A stretch of 64,000 nucleotides of DNA from CAYQCE01 sp964415885 (GCA_964415885.1 CAYQCE010000005.1:1-64000), one strand, 5' to 3'; counted from the first letter of the stretch, positions 25,287-34,300 are shown. Notes: generated by a model from the sequence alone, not told the origin. Numbers and translations are program-made.

Positions 25287-25960
25287 CCGACACCATAGCC
25301 GTGAAGCTTGAATCGCTTCTCGATTATTGATACGAGCCGCGCGAGAGTAAGAGTCATTACAAGATAGAGCACAGCCACCACAAGCCACACCTGGAAGTCC
25401 ACGAAGTGAGCCGAGAAATATTCCCTGCCCGCGCGCGTGATTTCGCGCATGCCGATGATTGATACGAGCGAACTGTCCTTGAGGCACGCTATGAATTCAT
25501 TGGCAACGGGCGGAATCACCATCCGGAGTGCCTGCGGGATTATCACGTGACGGAATGCCTGCCGTCGCGTCATACCGAGCGCGAGCGCCGCCTCGAACTG
25601 ACCTTTCGGTATCGAAAGGATGCCTCCGCGGAATATCTCGGCGACATACGCCCCGTAGCAGATGCCGAGCGCCAGGACGGCAGCGGTCAGCCTGTCCAGG
25701 TTCAAGTACTTTCCGAGCCCGAAATAGATGAAGAAGATAAGTACCAGCAGCGGTACGCCACGGATGACATCGACGTACAGCCGCGTGAGCCTGGACACGA
25801 ATCGGATGTTTGCGACACGGATTGTTCCAGCGACTATTCCGATACCGAGCGCGAGTGCAAACGCGAGTACTGTGATTTCAATCGCCGCCGGAACGGCCGG
25901 TAGAAGGTAGACGAATATTTCAGCGAGAAGCTCTATCTGTGTCAGCAGCCAGTCAATCAT
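25283..25960 (-). CDS. Polar amino acid ABC transporter permease (HisM/GlnP family)
   Basis: 225-aa inner-membrane permease with about five TM helices. The EAA loop reads EAALALGMTRRQAFRHVIIPQA, the coupling-helix contact for the ATPase. It is 18 nt downstream of the binding-protein gene and overlaps the ATPase start by 4 nt, indicating translational coupling. A single permease gene implies a homodimer. Confidence 0.92.
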   Translation of the reverse strand: MIDWLLTQIELLAEIFVYLLPAVPAAIEITVLAFALALGIGIVAGTIRVANIRFVSRLTRLYVDVIRGVPLLVLIFFIYFGLGKYLNLDRLTAAVLALGICYGAYVAEIFRGGILSIPKGQFEAALALGMTRRQAFRHVIIPQALRMVIPPVANEFIACLKDSSLVSIIGMREITRAGREYFSAHFVDFQVWLVVAVLYLVMTLTLARLVSIIEKRFKLHGYGVG

Positions 25961-25978
25961 AGCGTAGCTATCTAACTC

Positions 25979-26752
25979 CTAAAACCACTTCTCTTTGAGC
26001 TGATCGAAGAATCCACGCGCTTTCAGCGTATCGAGTGCAGAGTTGATACTATGCAGGAGCAGTGTGTCTCCCTGGCGGACGCCGATTCCGTACTGCTCGG
26101 ATGTCAATACGGTACCGACAGTCTCGATTTCGCCTCGATCTCGAATAGCCCGCAACGTCACCGGCAGGTCGTTTATCACAGCATCGACCCGGCCATTACC
26201 AAGGTCTATGAAGGCAGCTCCGATGTGATCGAACGGCACCAGCTCGACTCCTTCGATTGTCTGCGCGAGAAGCATTCCGGTCGTGCCCATCTGCACACCG
26301 ATCTTCTTTCCCTGCAGATCCTCTATCGATTCGATGTTCTCGTTGTCCGTCCGAATCGCGATTATCTGCCCGGCAGAGTAGTACGGGTCGGAGAATGCAA
26401 TTGACTGCTTGCGCCCGTCGGTGATAGTCATCGCAGAGATGATACAGTCGTACTTCTCGGCATTCAAACCGGCTATTACTCCCTCGAAAGGCACCACCAT
26501 GAAGTCCGGGGTTACGCCCAGCTCAGCGCAGAGGGCATCCATCAAATCGATGTCATATCCAACCAACGACTCCGATTCGGTATCCATGAATTCGAACGGG
26601 CTGTATGTGGCATCCGTGCCGATTCGCAGCACTCCCGATGATTCTACCCGCTCCCATGTAGACATTCCTGTGGTTTCGGACTTGTTGGATCCGCCACAGG
26701 ACAGGAGCAGGATCAATGTGAGAAGACAGAATGATTGCGCGATGTGCTTCAT
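25979..26752 (-). CDS. Amino acid-binding lipoprotein of the ABC transporter
   Basis: 257-aa solute-binding protein, family 3. It has a signal peptide with lipobox LLSCG, then the typical opening GVLRIGTDATYSPFEF, the VGYDIDLMDAL motif and IISAMTITDGRK. The hinge region reads GKKIGVQMGTTG, and an aspartate in the RVDAVINDLP segment probably contacts the amino group. The preferred start is ATG 26752, preceded by a GGGAGA ribosome-binding site; the TTG at 26791 lacks support. The preferred ligand could be glutamine, arginine or another polar amino acid. Confidence 0.9.
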   Translation of the reverse strand: MKHIAQSFCLLTLILLLSCGGSNKSETTGMSTWERVESSGVLRIGTDATYSPFEFMDTESESLVGYDIDLMDALCAELGVTPDFMVVPFEGVIAGLNAEKYDCIISAMTITDGRKQSIAFSDPYYSAGQIIAIRTDNENIESIEDLQGKKIGVQMGTTGMLLAQTIEGVELVPFDHIGAAFIDLGNGRVDAVINDLPVTLRAIRDRGEIETVGTVLTSEQYGIGVRQGDTLLLHSINSALDTLKARGFFDQLKEKWF

Positions 26753-26850
26753 GCTCTCAGATCTCCCGGATTCGTTCTTTTCGTTCCTCAAGGATATGGA
26801 GGAGAGAGCACAGATTGCAACATAAATCAGGAGCCTGTGGGGAGTGTGGG

Positions 26851-27756
26851 TTAGTAGTAGATAAGTCTCAAGAGTCGCGCATAGCCGGCTATCTCTAAAT
26901 CGATCTTTACGGGAACGTCATCGTAGTTCACGGTAACGAAATCATCTCCGAGCTTGAGAAAGTCGATTTCACCGACATAGTAATCCTCGAAATCGTTGGG
27001 ATCGAGTATTCTCACTCCGGCGCTGTCCGGTATTCGCAGATGCACCATCGATCCTGGCACATCCAACATAACGTCAACGACAGGAGAGCCGCTGCCAAAC
27101 TTGACATTGATATTGGAGCGGGATGCCTCAAGGTCGAGTCTATCGAGGTGGAAGTCGTATAATCTCAGCGTCAGATCGCAGTCATCGCAATCGAAGCTCA
27201 TCCCGGTCGGCAGCGAGTTGTTGATCTTGATTGCCCAATCCGCGGTAAAATCATCGTAACGATCGATGAAGTCGAACCCGACAAGCCTGTCTTCCTCGAT
27301 GTCAATCTCGAGCGCGTTTCCGTCTTTGGTGAGATCGATATCCGGGCGTGTTACCGGGTTTGAATTGTGACACAGCACGAGGTAGTCCTTCTCGGCCGAG
27401 ACCGTCAGATCGGTATCATCAAGGTCGAACGATACATTGAGCCGTTCGATGTTGTCATCTAGCTCATCGAGCGGTACAGACATCTCACGTCCGCCGTATT
27501 CGATAGAGTAGACGTCGTAGTTCGCGTAGAGGACCCAGAATCCTACCGCGAGCAGAACTATGCTTGAGAGATATGCGAGCTGGGGAACGGGCAGACGTTT
27601 GAGCACCATCTGAAGACCAATGACAATCAAAAGCACCGGCCACAAGTCGAGAAGATCGAGATAGACTGACCAGTGCATGTAATCGACATTGACCGCGAAT
27701 GCAGCAACGCCGATGATTATCAGGATCAGCCCGAAATTAACTTTCCCTGCGTTCAC
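26851..27756 (-). CDS. LiaF-like membrane protein
   Basis: 301 aa. Three to four N-terminal TM helices form the LiaI-LiaF-like membrane module (LWPVLLIVIGL motif), followed by a roughly 190-residue extracytoplasmic beta domain resembling the repetitive beta fold of LiaF/toastrack proteins. In Firmicutes LiaF modulates a cell-envelope-stress two-component system; here no LiaRS is present. It starts with GTG at 27756 and overlaps the pspC gene by 20 nt. It is the last gene of the envelope-stress group; the role in membrane stress sensing is inferred from family and neighbours. Confidence 0.72.
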   Translation of the reverse strand: MNAGKVNFGLILIIIGVAAFAVNVDYMHWSVYLDLLDLWPVLLIVIGLQMVLKRLPVPQLAYLSSIVLLAVGFWVLYANYDVYSIEYGGREMSVPLDELDDNIERLNVSFDLDDTDLTVSAEKDYLVLCHNSNPVTRPDIDLTKDGNALEIDIEEDRLVGFDFIDRYDDFTADWAIKINNSLPTGMSFDCDDCDLTLRLYDFHLDRLDLEASRSNINVKFGSGSPVVDVMLDVPGSMVHLRIPDSAGVRILDPNDFEDYYVGEIDFLKLGDDFVTVNYDDVPVKIDLEIAGYARLLRLIYY

Positions 27757-28171
27757 TTACCGTGTTCTCCTCCTTGCGGTTCACAGCCGCAATTATCAGC
27801 ACTGCACCAACTACGATAAGGATCAGCGGCCAAAGGTGCTCAAAGCTGAACCAGTAGAAGCTGTCCTCAAGGAGGAAGATCAAGCCGATGAATATCAGCC
27901 CTGCGCCGGGCAGATACTTCACCCACTCCACTCTGGAATCATCTCTGGAATCATCCTTTGCCCCTGCAACAACTTCGGCTTTCTTGCCCTCCGGCCTGCG
28001 AGGAATTGCGATCCAGCATATAACATAGGCCACAATTCCGACGCCTTCAGCCAGGGCAAGTATGATAAATGCGATGCGGAAGATTACCGGATCGATGTTG
28101 AAGTATTCACCGAGACCGCCGCAGACACCCCCGATGACTGAGCTTTCTCTCGATCTTTCAAGCCTTTTCAT
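27737..28171 (-). CDS. pspC: PspC-domain membrane protein fused to a LiaF-like TM module
   Basis: 144 aa. Residues 1-60 form a PspC domain (GGVCGGLGEYFNIDP and a TM helix ending WIAIPRRP). Residues 80-135 form a second two-helix segment with the LWPLILIVVGA motif shared with the LiaF-like proteins on both sides. PspC proteins sense or signal inner-membrane damage in phage-shock systems. GGAGGCGG precedes the ATG. The shared motif across three genes (30483, 27737, 26851) indicates module duplication within one locus. Confidence 0.85.
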   Translation of the reverse strand: MKRLERSRESSVIGGVCGGLGEYFNIDPVIFRIAFIILALAEGVGIVAYVICWIAIPRRPEGKKAEVVAGAKDDSRDDSRVEWVKYLPGAGLIFIGLIFLLEDSFYWFSFEHLWPLILIVVGAVLIIAAVNRKEENTVSERRES

Positions 28172-28224
28172 TTCCGCCTCCTTCTACAGCTTCAGTAATA
28201 GTCTACGAAACCGGGAAGGAATTG

Positions 28225-29775
28225 TTACGCGCTTCGGGAGTCGTCTTCGCCTTTCTTGATCGTAGCATCCCCCATACGTGATTTCCACGGTGGGTCGCCG
28301 TTCTTTTCCTGGGACTTCGACTTAGCGGGCTCGGAGTCGCGTATCTCGACCTCGGCCTTGCCGGATTTCTCCTTTTCGAATCCGGGGATCCGGCTCAGTA
28401 TATCATCGAATTTGAGCCCGGTGAGGGCTTCAACAAGTGGAGGCAGTTGCGCGATAATCTCGGTAACGTCCCCGGTCAGCTTGGAGGCCCCCCCTCCGCT
28501 CCCGTTCGAGCCGGAGTTGATGATTACGATCTTATCGGTCTTCGCCAACGGTTCCGAGATAGCTCTTGCGATATCGGGAAGCTTTTCGATGAGCATCTGC
28601 GCAACTGCCGCCTGATTGTATTCCTTCCATGCCGTGGCCTTTTTCTCCATAGCCTCGGCTTCAGAGAGCCCCTGTGCCCGCGTGATATCCGCGTGAGCAA
28701 TTCCGCGTGACCGATTGGCCTCCGCCTCCGCTGCGCCGGTCAGCCGGATAGCTTCGGATTCACCCTGGGCAACGGTTCTAAGCTTGTACTTTTCAGCCTC
28801 TGCGGGCCGCTCGATATCGGCGTTTAGCTGAAGCTCCTTGCGGGAGACTTCCTTTTCGGCGAGCTCGATCTGTTTCGTCTTCTCGACAATCTGCACGGCG
28901 ATCTCCTGCTCTTTGAGCTCCTGCTCTGTCTTATATCGCTGGAGATCATATGCGAGATCAGCCACGGCTTTCTTCTCGTTCACTGATGCGTCATACTCGG
29001 CAATCTTGATTTTGTAGTCGCGGTTTGCCTCGGCGATTTTGGCCTCAGCCTGCAATCGGGCCGTCTCTCCCATCTGGTGAGCCTCGGCGGACTTGATTGT
29101 CGCGTCTCGCTGTGCTTCGGCTTCGCCAACCACCGCATCCTTCTTCACCTGTGCGGTTCGTGGTTTGCCGAGTGCTTCGAGGTAGCCGCGCTTGTCGCGG
29201 ATATCGCGAATTGTGAATGATACCACGACCATTCCCATGTTCGCCATATCGGCGGCTGCGACATCCTGGACCTTGGATGCGAATGCGTCGCGGTTGGAGT
29301 AGAGCTCCTCGACGGTCATTGTGCCGAGGATAGCACGAAGGTGCCCCTCCATCGTCTGGAGGGAGATATTCATAATATCTTCCTTGCCCTTGGAGAGAAA
29401 CTGCTCCGCGGCGGTCCTGATAGAGATGTTGTCGCCCTTGATCTTGACCTGCGCTACGCCGTCGACTATCACCGGTACACCCTGTATCGTGTAGACTTCC
29501 GGAGTGTTTACATCGAGCGTGAACAATTCGAGCGAGAGATGATCCACTCGTTCGAATATTGGTATGACGAATGTACCGCCGCCTTTGACTATTCTGAACC
29601 CTACCGATTCCTTCGCACCGCTGATACCGAGCATCTTGTGACGGATACCGGAGATGATAAGCACCTCGTTCGGGCCGACCTTCACATAGCGGGTCGAGAT
29701 CGCTATCAGGAGCAGAAATACGACGACGACGACGGCCAGAACGGCAAAGACCCAACTTACTTCGAGCCCGAACAT
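28225..29775 (-). CDS. floT: Flotillin-like SPFH-domain protein
   Basis: 516-aa membrane-associated scaffold of the flotillin/SPFH family. One N-terminal TM helix (8-27) and the SPFH/band-7 domain (about 28-210) are followed by a long charged coiled coil rich in A/E/K/Q (about 215-390) and a glycine-containing C-terminal tail. The flotillin-type EA repeats and the downstream partner arrangement with an NfeD protein match the floT-yuaF organisation. It probably organises membrane microdomains. GGAGGAA precedes the ATG; it starts 3 nt after the NfeD gene stop. Confidence 0.9.
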   Translation of the reverse strand: MFGLEVSWVFAVLAVVVVVFLLLIAISTRYVKVGPNEVLIISGIRHKMLGISGAKESVGFRIVKGGGTFVIPIFERVDHLSLELFTLDVNTPEVYTIQGVPVIVDGVAQVKIKGDNISIRTAAEQFLSKGKEDIMNISLQTMEGHLRAILGTMTVEELYSNRDAFASKVQDVAAADMANMGMVVVSFTIRDIRDKRGYLEALGKPRTAQVKKDAVVGEAEAQRDATIKSAEAHQMGETARLQAEAKIAEANRDYKIKIAEYDASVNEKKAVADLAYDLQRYKTEQELKEQEIAVQIVEKTKQIELAEKEVSRKELQLNADIERPAEAEKYKLRTVAQGESEAIRLTGAAEAEANRSRGIAHADITRAQGLSEAEAMEKKATAWKEYNQAAVAQMLIEKLPDIARAISEPLAKTDKIVIINSGSNGSGGGASKLTGDVTEIIAQLPPLVEALTGLKFDDILSRIPGFEKEKSGKAEVEIRDSEPAKSKSQEKNGDPPWKSRMGDATIKKGEDDSRSA

Positions 29776-29778
29776 AAT

Positions 29779-30363
29779 CTATTCCTCCACTGGTTCTGTG
29801 TCCCTGGATAGTGTATTGACGAGAAGCGATGACCCGGAGCTGTCTCGGATCGTGACCGACGTGCCTCGCGCGATCGGTTTGCCATCGAGTGACCGGGCGG
29901 ATGATGTCGACCGCGATCCTCTCACCACATATGCGATCTCTCCGACACCCTTCTCCGGAATTGCGGTGATAACCTCGGCGGAGAGCCCTATCAATTCCGG
30001 CGAGTCCGGTTCGGATGAGCCCTGTGTCCTGCTGTAAACTGCGTTCAGCACGAAGTAAACCACTCCACCGATCGCCAGTCCTGAGCCAACGCCGAGTGCC
30101 ACACTCGCGAGTGCGCTCCATTGGAGTCCCTCAAGGCCTACGACACCGCCCGCGCCGAATGCTGTGACGAAAGTCGCGAGCACCGTTGTTGAGAAAGGGG
30201 AGAAGGATGGATCACCACCGGAGACATCCCCGACATCAGCATCGGCGCCGTCTCCGCCGAACGGCAGACCATTGCCGCCGAATGCGGTGGAGAAGATTGC
30301 GCTGAGAACCGCGAAGATCAGCCCGGCTATTATGCACAGTAAGAAGAAAGCAACCAGAGTCAT
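29779..30363 (-). CDS. NfeD-like membrane protein (YuaF type), flotillin partner
   Basis: 194 aa with an N-terminal TM helix, a glycine/aspartate-rich loop (GGDGADADVGDVSGGD, about 36-51), two further TM helices (about 60-115) and a C-terminal beta domain of about 75 residues, as in the OB-fold of NfeD/YuaF proteins. Genes of this class are almost always paired with flotillin or other SPFH genes; here the spacing is 3 nt. AGAGGAT precedes the ATG. Confidence 0.82.
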   Translation of the reverse strand: MTLVAFFLLCIIAGLIFAVLSAIFSTAFGGNGLPFGGDGADADVGDVSGGDPSFSPFSTTVLATFVTAFGAGGVVGLEGLQWSALASVALGVGSGLAIGGVVYFVLNAVYSRTQGSSEPDSPELIGLSAEVITAIPEKGVGEIAYVVRGSRSTSSARSLDGKPIARGTSVTIRDSSGSSLLVNTLSRDTEPVEE

Positions 30364-30482
30364 TTGATCCTCTGTGTGAGACCGATTCCGGATCAGAGTG
30401 TTATCTGTTACGAAATGTTACCGCAAAGCAGAGGAAGGTCAACAAAAACAGGATTAAACTGGGGGTACCGGGACGCGACTGC

Positions 30483-30665
30483 TCAGTCGGTGCTTTCACG
30501 CCTTCTCGTTTTCTTCGTGAAAACATCAAAGAGCATGGAGATTCCGAGCGCTATGATCACAACCGGCCAGAGATCGTGCCAGTCTATCCAGTAAGGTATC
30601 ACATTCAGGTTTTGCAGCAAGAAGAAGCCGCCTATGAGAATTAACAGTAAACCAACAAACATCAT
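30483..30665 (-). CDS. Small two-helix LiaI/LiaF-type membrane protein
   Basis: 60 aa, with two hydrophobic helices separated by a DWHDLWPVVIIALG motif like the LWPVLLIVIG motif in the two related proteins downstream, and a basic C-terminus (KKTRRR). GGGAGGAT precedes a double ATG. It is a real small gene that leads the flotillin/PspC group; it may be a free-standing copy of the LiaF TM module. Confidence 0.72.
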   Translation of the reverse strand: MMFVGLLLILIGGFFLLQNLNVIPYWIDWHDLWPVVIIALGISMLFDVFTKKTRRRESTD

Positions 30666-30733
30666 ATCCTCCCGTCCATACGCTCTTGATACGGAAAGAC
30701 CGGCCGGAATGTTGCGTTGGTTAGCATTCCTGA

Positions 30734-31474
30734 CTATTCCTTCGTCTCAGCCTCACCGGTCATGGGAACAAAACGCACCGGGATCGACCTTCGGCGCTTC
30801 AAGCCCTCTTCCGTCTTCTCGACAACGATTAGCTCCTGATAGAAATCACCAACCGGGAGCACCATGATTCCGCCGACTTTGAGCTGCTCAATGAGTGGGT
30901 CCGGAATGTGATCCGGGGCGGCGGTTACGATCACTCTGTCAAACGGCGCGGCTTCAGGCACGCCGCGATATCCATCACCGCATCTAACGCTAACGTTGTT
31001 GTATTCGAGTCGTTTGATGACAGCCTCTGCGCTCTCGGCCAGATCGCAGAGAATCTCTATCGTGTAAACTGAGTCCGCGAGCTTGGACAGAACTGCTGCC
31101 TGGTAGCCGGATCCCGTACCGATCTCCAGAACACGTTCGTCACCATCGAGATCGAGTAGCTCTGTCATGAGCGCGACGATATAGGGTTGGCTTATCGTCT
31201 GATCCTGTCCGATAGGAAGCGGGCTGTCATCGTATGCCCGTTCTTTTAGCCTCTCCGGGATAAACAGATGACGCGGGACCTCGCGCATCGCTTCCAAAAC
31301 CCGCTCGTCCTTGATTCCACGTGCCTCTATCTGGTTCTTCACCATCAGCAGTCGTTCATCTTTGTATGCTTCCCTGAGATCTTCGATAGACTTTTCGCTG
31401 AATTCACCCATAAGGTTGAATGACATCAGTAGCACCGCCCAAATAGTAGTCAATGTGAGTGTTCGTGTTCTCAT
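30734..31474 (-). CDS. pcm: Protein-L-isoaspartate O-methyltransferase
   Basis: SAM-dependent repair enzyme that methylates isoaspartyl residues in damaged proteins. The 246 aa include the family block RHLFIPE, the substrate loop PIGQDQTISQPYIVALM and the SAM motif VLEIGTGSGYQAAVL. Unusually it begins with a hydrophobic N-terminal segment (TIWAVLLMSFNLMG) that could be a signal peptide or anchor, suggesting a periplasmic or membrane-attached form. Some bacterial Pcm-like proteins are known to be exported. The start at ATG 31474 has only a weak ribosome-binding site; a TTG 18 nt upstream is an alternative. Confidence 0.88.
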   Translation of the reverse strand: MRTRTLTLTTIWAVLLMSFNLMGEFSEKSIEDLREAYKDERLLMVKNQIEARGIKDERVLEAMREVPRHLFIPERLKERAYDDSPLPIGQDQTISQPYIVALMTELLDLDGDERVLEIGTGSGYQAAVLSKLADSVYTIEILCDLAESAEAVIKRLEYNNVSVRCGDGYRGVPEAAPFDRVIVTAAPDHIPDPLIEQLKVGGIMVLPVGDFYQELIVVEKTEEGLKRRRSIPVRFVPMTGEAETKE

Positions 31475-31527
31475 ACGATCAAAATAGCTCAATGACTGTT
31501 AAAGTCAATGCCAAAGCCGGAATTTGA

Positions 31528-32667
31528 TCATTCGGTCTCGATTCGCGATCTCAACAACTGGAGCTGATCCCGGCGTTTCCGCATCTTGTGATCCGTGAGC
31601 TGTGGCTGATGAACAATTACGGAATCGATCGTGTTCATTGCGTCGTAAATATCCACCGAATCGCGCGTCAGTATCGCGAAAGATGATTTCATCTTCGCAT
31701 ACCTGATATATGTGTCGCTCTCGTACGAGAGCTGGTCCAGCATCTTTTCGATGTTCTTGATTTCCGTAATTAGCCTGTCCGCAGTCCAGGCATCATACAC
31801 CCACAGATTGGCGAGATCATCCGCATTCAAAGGCGTCGACGAGTATCGCCTGTCATACATAGACTCATCCTGGATGCCCGTTGCAGCCTGCCCCTTCAAC
31901 CCGATTATCTTCTCGGGTGTTGTTGGGGGAACAGCGATCTGCTCGGACTCCATACTAATGCTGATCTTGGGTTCGGCCTCGCGCATCTTTTTGAGTGCCT
32001 CTTCCGGGATTTCCTGATCGCGTTCCGTGGTTATCTCTTTCGGAGGCGCCTTCTGTATATCCTGTTCCGCCAGGTCTGACGTTTCCACCTTCTCCAGGGC
32101 TTCGGTGCCGGAAAGCATTCCCTGATCGGCGACAGGTTCAGCCGGTTCTATCTCATTCAGTGCGGCCTCAGATTTTGGAGCGGCAACATCCGGCGCTTCC
32201 TTTTGTATGGGGACTCCTTCGCCAACGATTCGACTCTCCATGTCGGTCCGTTTAGGTTTAGTCTCATATGAGAGATCGCCTCTCTCCATCAGCTGATCAC
32301 CGACTATGGCTACGATCAGGATCGCCGCCGCGACGCCCGCAATCTTGATGGCCCTCGTGGGGTTGGCGGGGAATAGAGCGGCGAACATGCGATGCAACAG
32401 CGGTGGCTTCTCTTTTTTCTCCTCAGGAAGCCGCGAGATTACCCGTTCTGAGAATGTCTCCCAGTAATCGGAGGGAACTTCCGGCTCCTCGATCTGGCGG
32501 TACAGCTCCTCAATACGCGAAACCTTGTCCCTGAAAGCCATAATCTGGTTTATGTCGACACCGAAGTCACTCTTTCCGAGGTATTCAGTCAGCTCTTCGT
32601 CGGTCAGACGACCGTCCAGATATTCGTTAATTCTCTTCTTGAGATCATCCATATTGCCCTGCATCAT
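31528..32667 (-). CDS. Putative anti-sigma factor (membrane protein)
   Basis: 379 aa. The N-terminus (about 1-100) is cytoplasmic and charged, beginning with a segment like the helical anti-sigma domains (INEYLDGRLTDEELTEYL). A single TM helix follows at about 110-127 (IAGVAAAILIVAIVG), and the rest is a long low-complexity extracytoplasmic region. No CxxC zinc site is seen, so it is not a classic ZAS. Its ATG overlaps the stop of the ECF sigma gene by 4 nt, the standard arrangement for a sigma/anti-sigma pair. The signal sensed is unknown. Confidence 0.7.
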   Translation of the reverse strand: MMQGNMDDLKKRINEYLDGRLTDEELTEYLGKSDFGVDINQIMAFRDKVSRIEELYRQIEEPEVPSDYWETFSERVISRLPEEKKEKPPLLHRMFAALFPANPTRAIKIAGVAAAILIVAIVGDQLMERGDLSYETKPKRTDMESRIVGEGVPIQKEAPDVAAPKSEAALNEIEPAEPVADQGMLSGTEALEKVETSDLAEQDIQKAPPKEITTERDQEIPEEALKKMREAEPKISISMESEQIAVPPTTPEKIIGLKGQAATGIQDESMYDRRYSSTPLNADDLANLWVYDAWTADRLITEIKNIEKMLDQLSYESDTYIRYAKMKSSFAILTRDSVDIYDAMNTIDSVIVHQPQLTDHKMRKRRDQLQLLRSRIETE

Positions 32668-33242
32668 ATATACTCCTGCAGCGCTTTCTTCAGCCGTGCC
32701 CTCGCGCGGAACAACCGGGACATGACAGTCCCGATTTCAATGTTTAGCCTGTCTGCGATCTCTTCGTAGCTCATATCCTCATAGACTCTCAGGACGAACA
32801 CGGCCTTGTATTCGGGCGGAAGGTTCTCCACTTCCTCGTTGAGTTTTTCCATCATCTCCTTGTCTGTAAGAGCACTCGATGGATTCCGCGAGGGATTCGT
32901 GTCCTCCACGATTTCATCTATCGGGTAGTCCTGCATCGAAACCTGACGTTTGTGTCGCTTGAGATAGTTGATCGCGAGATTTGAGGCGATTGCGGAAATC
33001 CATCCTCCGAAACGGTATTCCTCACGAAATGTGTGCAGCTTCTCGTAGGCTTTCACAAAAGTCTCCTGTGCCAATTCATCGGCTGTGTCATGGTCCGGGC
33101 AGAACCTGTATATCAAATTGTAGATTCGCTTCTGATGCGCCTTCACGAGTGATCCGTATGCCGAGTGATCGCCGGCCTTGGCGTTTCTGACCGCCGATTG
33201 CTCCTCCGCCGGGCTCATCCCTTTGCGCGAATCCGCCATCAT
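32664..33242 (-). CDS. ECF-type RNA polymerase sigma factor
   Basis: 192 aa. Region 2 contains the core-binding motif LAQETFVKAYEKL and a -10-recognition segment with FGGWISAIASNLAINYLKR. Region 4 is a helix-turn-helix reading LRVYEDMSYEEIADRLNIEIGT. The class is RpoE/SigW-like group-IV sigma. It is coupled to the anti-sigma gene by ATGA. It lies upstream of pcm and the envelope-stress genes on the same strand, so it may control them, but no -35/-10 ECF motif was verified. Confidence 0.93.
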   Translation of the reverse strand: MMADSRKGMSPAEEQSAVRNAKAGDHSAYGSLVKAHQKRIYNLIYRFCPDHDTADELAQETFVKAYEKLHTFREEYRFGGWISAIASNLAINYLKRHKRQVSMQDYPIDEIVEDTNPSRNPSSALTDKEMMEKLNEEVENLPPEYKAVFVLRVYEDMSYEEIADRLNIEIGTVMSRLFRARARLKKALQEYI

Positions 33243-33283
33243 CTATACAATCGCAATCCGTGTCTATTCCAGCTTATCGCCGG

Positions 33284-34300
33284 CTAATTATTAGATGTCA
33301 GCTTTATGACCAGATTTTCGAGCAAAAGCTCCGGACGTATATGGTCAAATCGGATCGATATTTCCGTCTCGGTGACCGCCTCGACCGCTTCCTCGACATC
33401 TGTCATTTTCATTCTGGATGCTGTATCTCTAAGTTTTCCGAAAATATACGGCGACATCCCCAGTTCAGCGGCCCCGATACGTTCACCGGATTTGTTGGCA
33501 GCCGCTATCTTATAGTACATCCAGTATTGCCGCCCGAGCCAGAAAAGCACCGTGCGGATACCGTCAGAGCGTTCGAGAAGCTTTTTCAGCACGACCAGCG
33601 CCGATGTCCGATCCGATTGTTCTATGAAGTCGAGGAGCTTGAAAATGTCGTATTCGGCGGCGACCGCGGTGTGGTTTTTCACGTCTTCAACGGTGAGTGT
33701 CTTTTGCTCTCCAATGGCAATGGCGATCTTGTCGAGCTGATTCGCGAGCAGCCCGTACGAATTGCCCACGAACTTGAGCAGCAGCTTCACCGCATCCGGC
33801 TCAGGTGTGATACCGTGTTTTTTGAGGCGTTTCTTAATCCAGAATGGTGCCGAGCGGTCGTCCAGACCGGTAAGGGTAGACCAGACTGTTTCGGTGGTCA
33901 GGGACTTGTAGAACTTCACACGTTTGTCGAATGATGCCGGGCCGAAGAGCACCAGGTGATTCCCCTGCGGGAGTTCCTTAATAAAGTCGACGAGCATTTT
34001 GCGGCCCTTTTCGGAGAGCCGCTGGATATCATACACGACTACGAGCCTGCCTCCGCTGAACAGGGAGTAATCAGATGCGGTGTCAATGATCTTCGGAGCC
34101 GATCCGGCTGAAGCGGTGATTTTTTCGACATTAGACGTCGCCCCTGAATCTCCAAAGAGCTTGCGGCGCAGGAGCTTCAAGAGTTCGATCCGGGCGTACT
34201 CCTCATCACCGTTTATGAAATAGACGGGATCGATCTTGCCCTTGTCGATCTGACCGTAAAGATCTTCTAGTTTCAGCGGGCTGATTTGGTCCTTTGCCAT
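33284..34300 (-). CDS. holA: DNA polymerase III delta subunit
   Basis: 338 aa, clamp-loader wrench subunit. The N-terminal region begins with the family-typical YFINGDEEYARIELLKLLRR. The degenerate AAA+ domain shows VVVYDIQRLSEKGRK and LVLFGPASFDKR segments. The C-terminal collar helices include LLLKFVGNSYGLLANQLDKIA and FWLGRQYWMYYKIA. Length and motifs match HolA. The start is taken as ATG 34300; a GTG 18 nt upstream is in frame, and neither has a clear ribosome-binding site. It is probably the first gene of the sigma-factor operon or a single gene, since the gap to the sigma gene is about 40 nt. Confidence 0.88.
   Translation of the reverse strand: MAKDQISPLKLEDLYGQIDKGKIDPVYFINGDEEYARIELLKLLRRKLFGDSGATSNVEKITASAGSAPKIIDTASDYSLFSGGRLVVVYDIQRLSEKGRKMLVDFIKELPQGNHLVLFGPASFDKRVKFYKSLTTETVWSTLTGLDDRSAPFWIKKRLKKHGITPEPDAVKLLLKFVGNSYGLLANQLDKIAIAIGEQKTLTVEDVKNHTAVAAEYDIFKLLDFIEQSDRTSALVVLKKLLERSDGIRTVLFWLGRQYWMYYKIAAANKSGERIGAAELGMSPYIFGKLRDTASRMKMTDVEEAVEAVTETEISIRFDHIRPELLLENLVIKLTSNN

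Noticed and set aside
25287..25487. N-terminal extension of the ABC ATPase
   Set aside because: It lies inside the permease gene; the ATPase family starts at ATG 25286 with an ATGA coupling overlap.
29045..30121. 358-codon minus-strand open frame
   Set aside because: A second frame within the flotillin and NfeD genes; Arg/Gly/Ser rich and without motifs.
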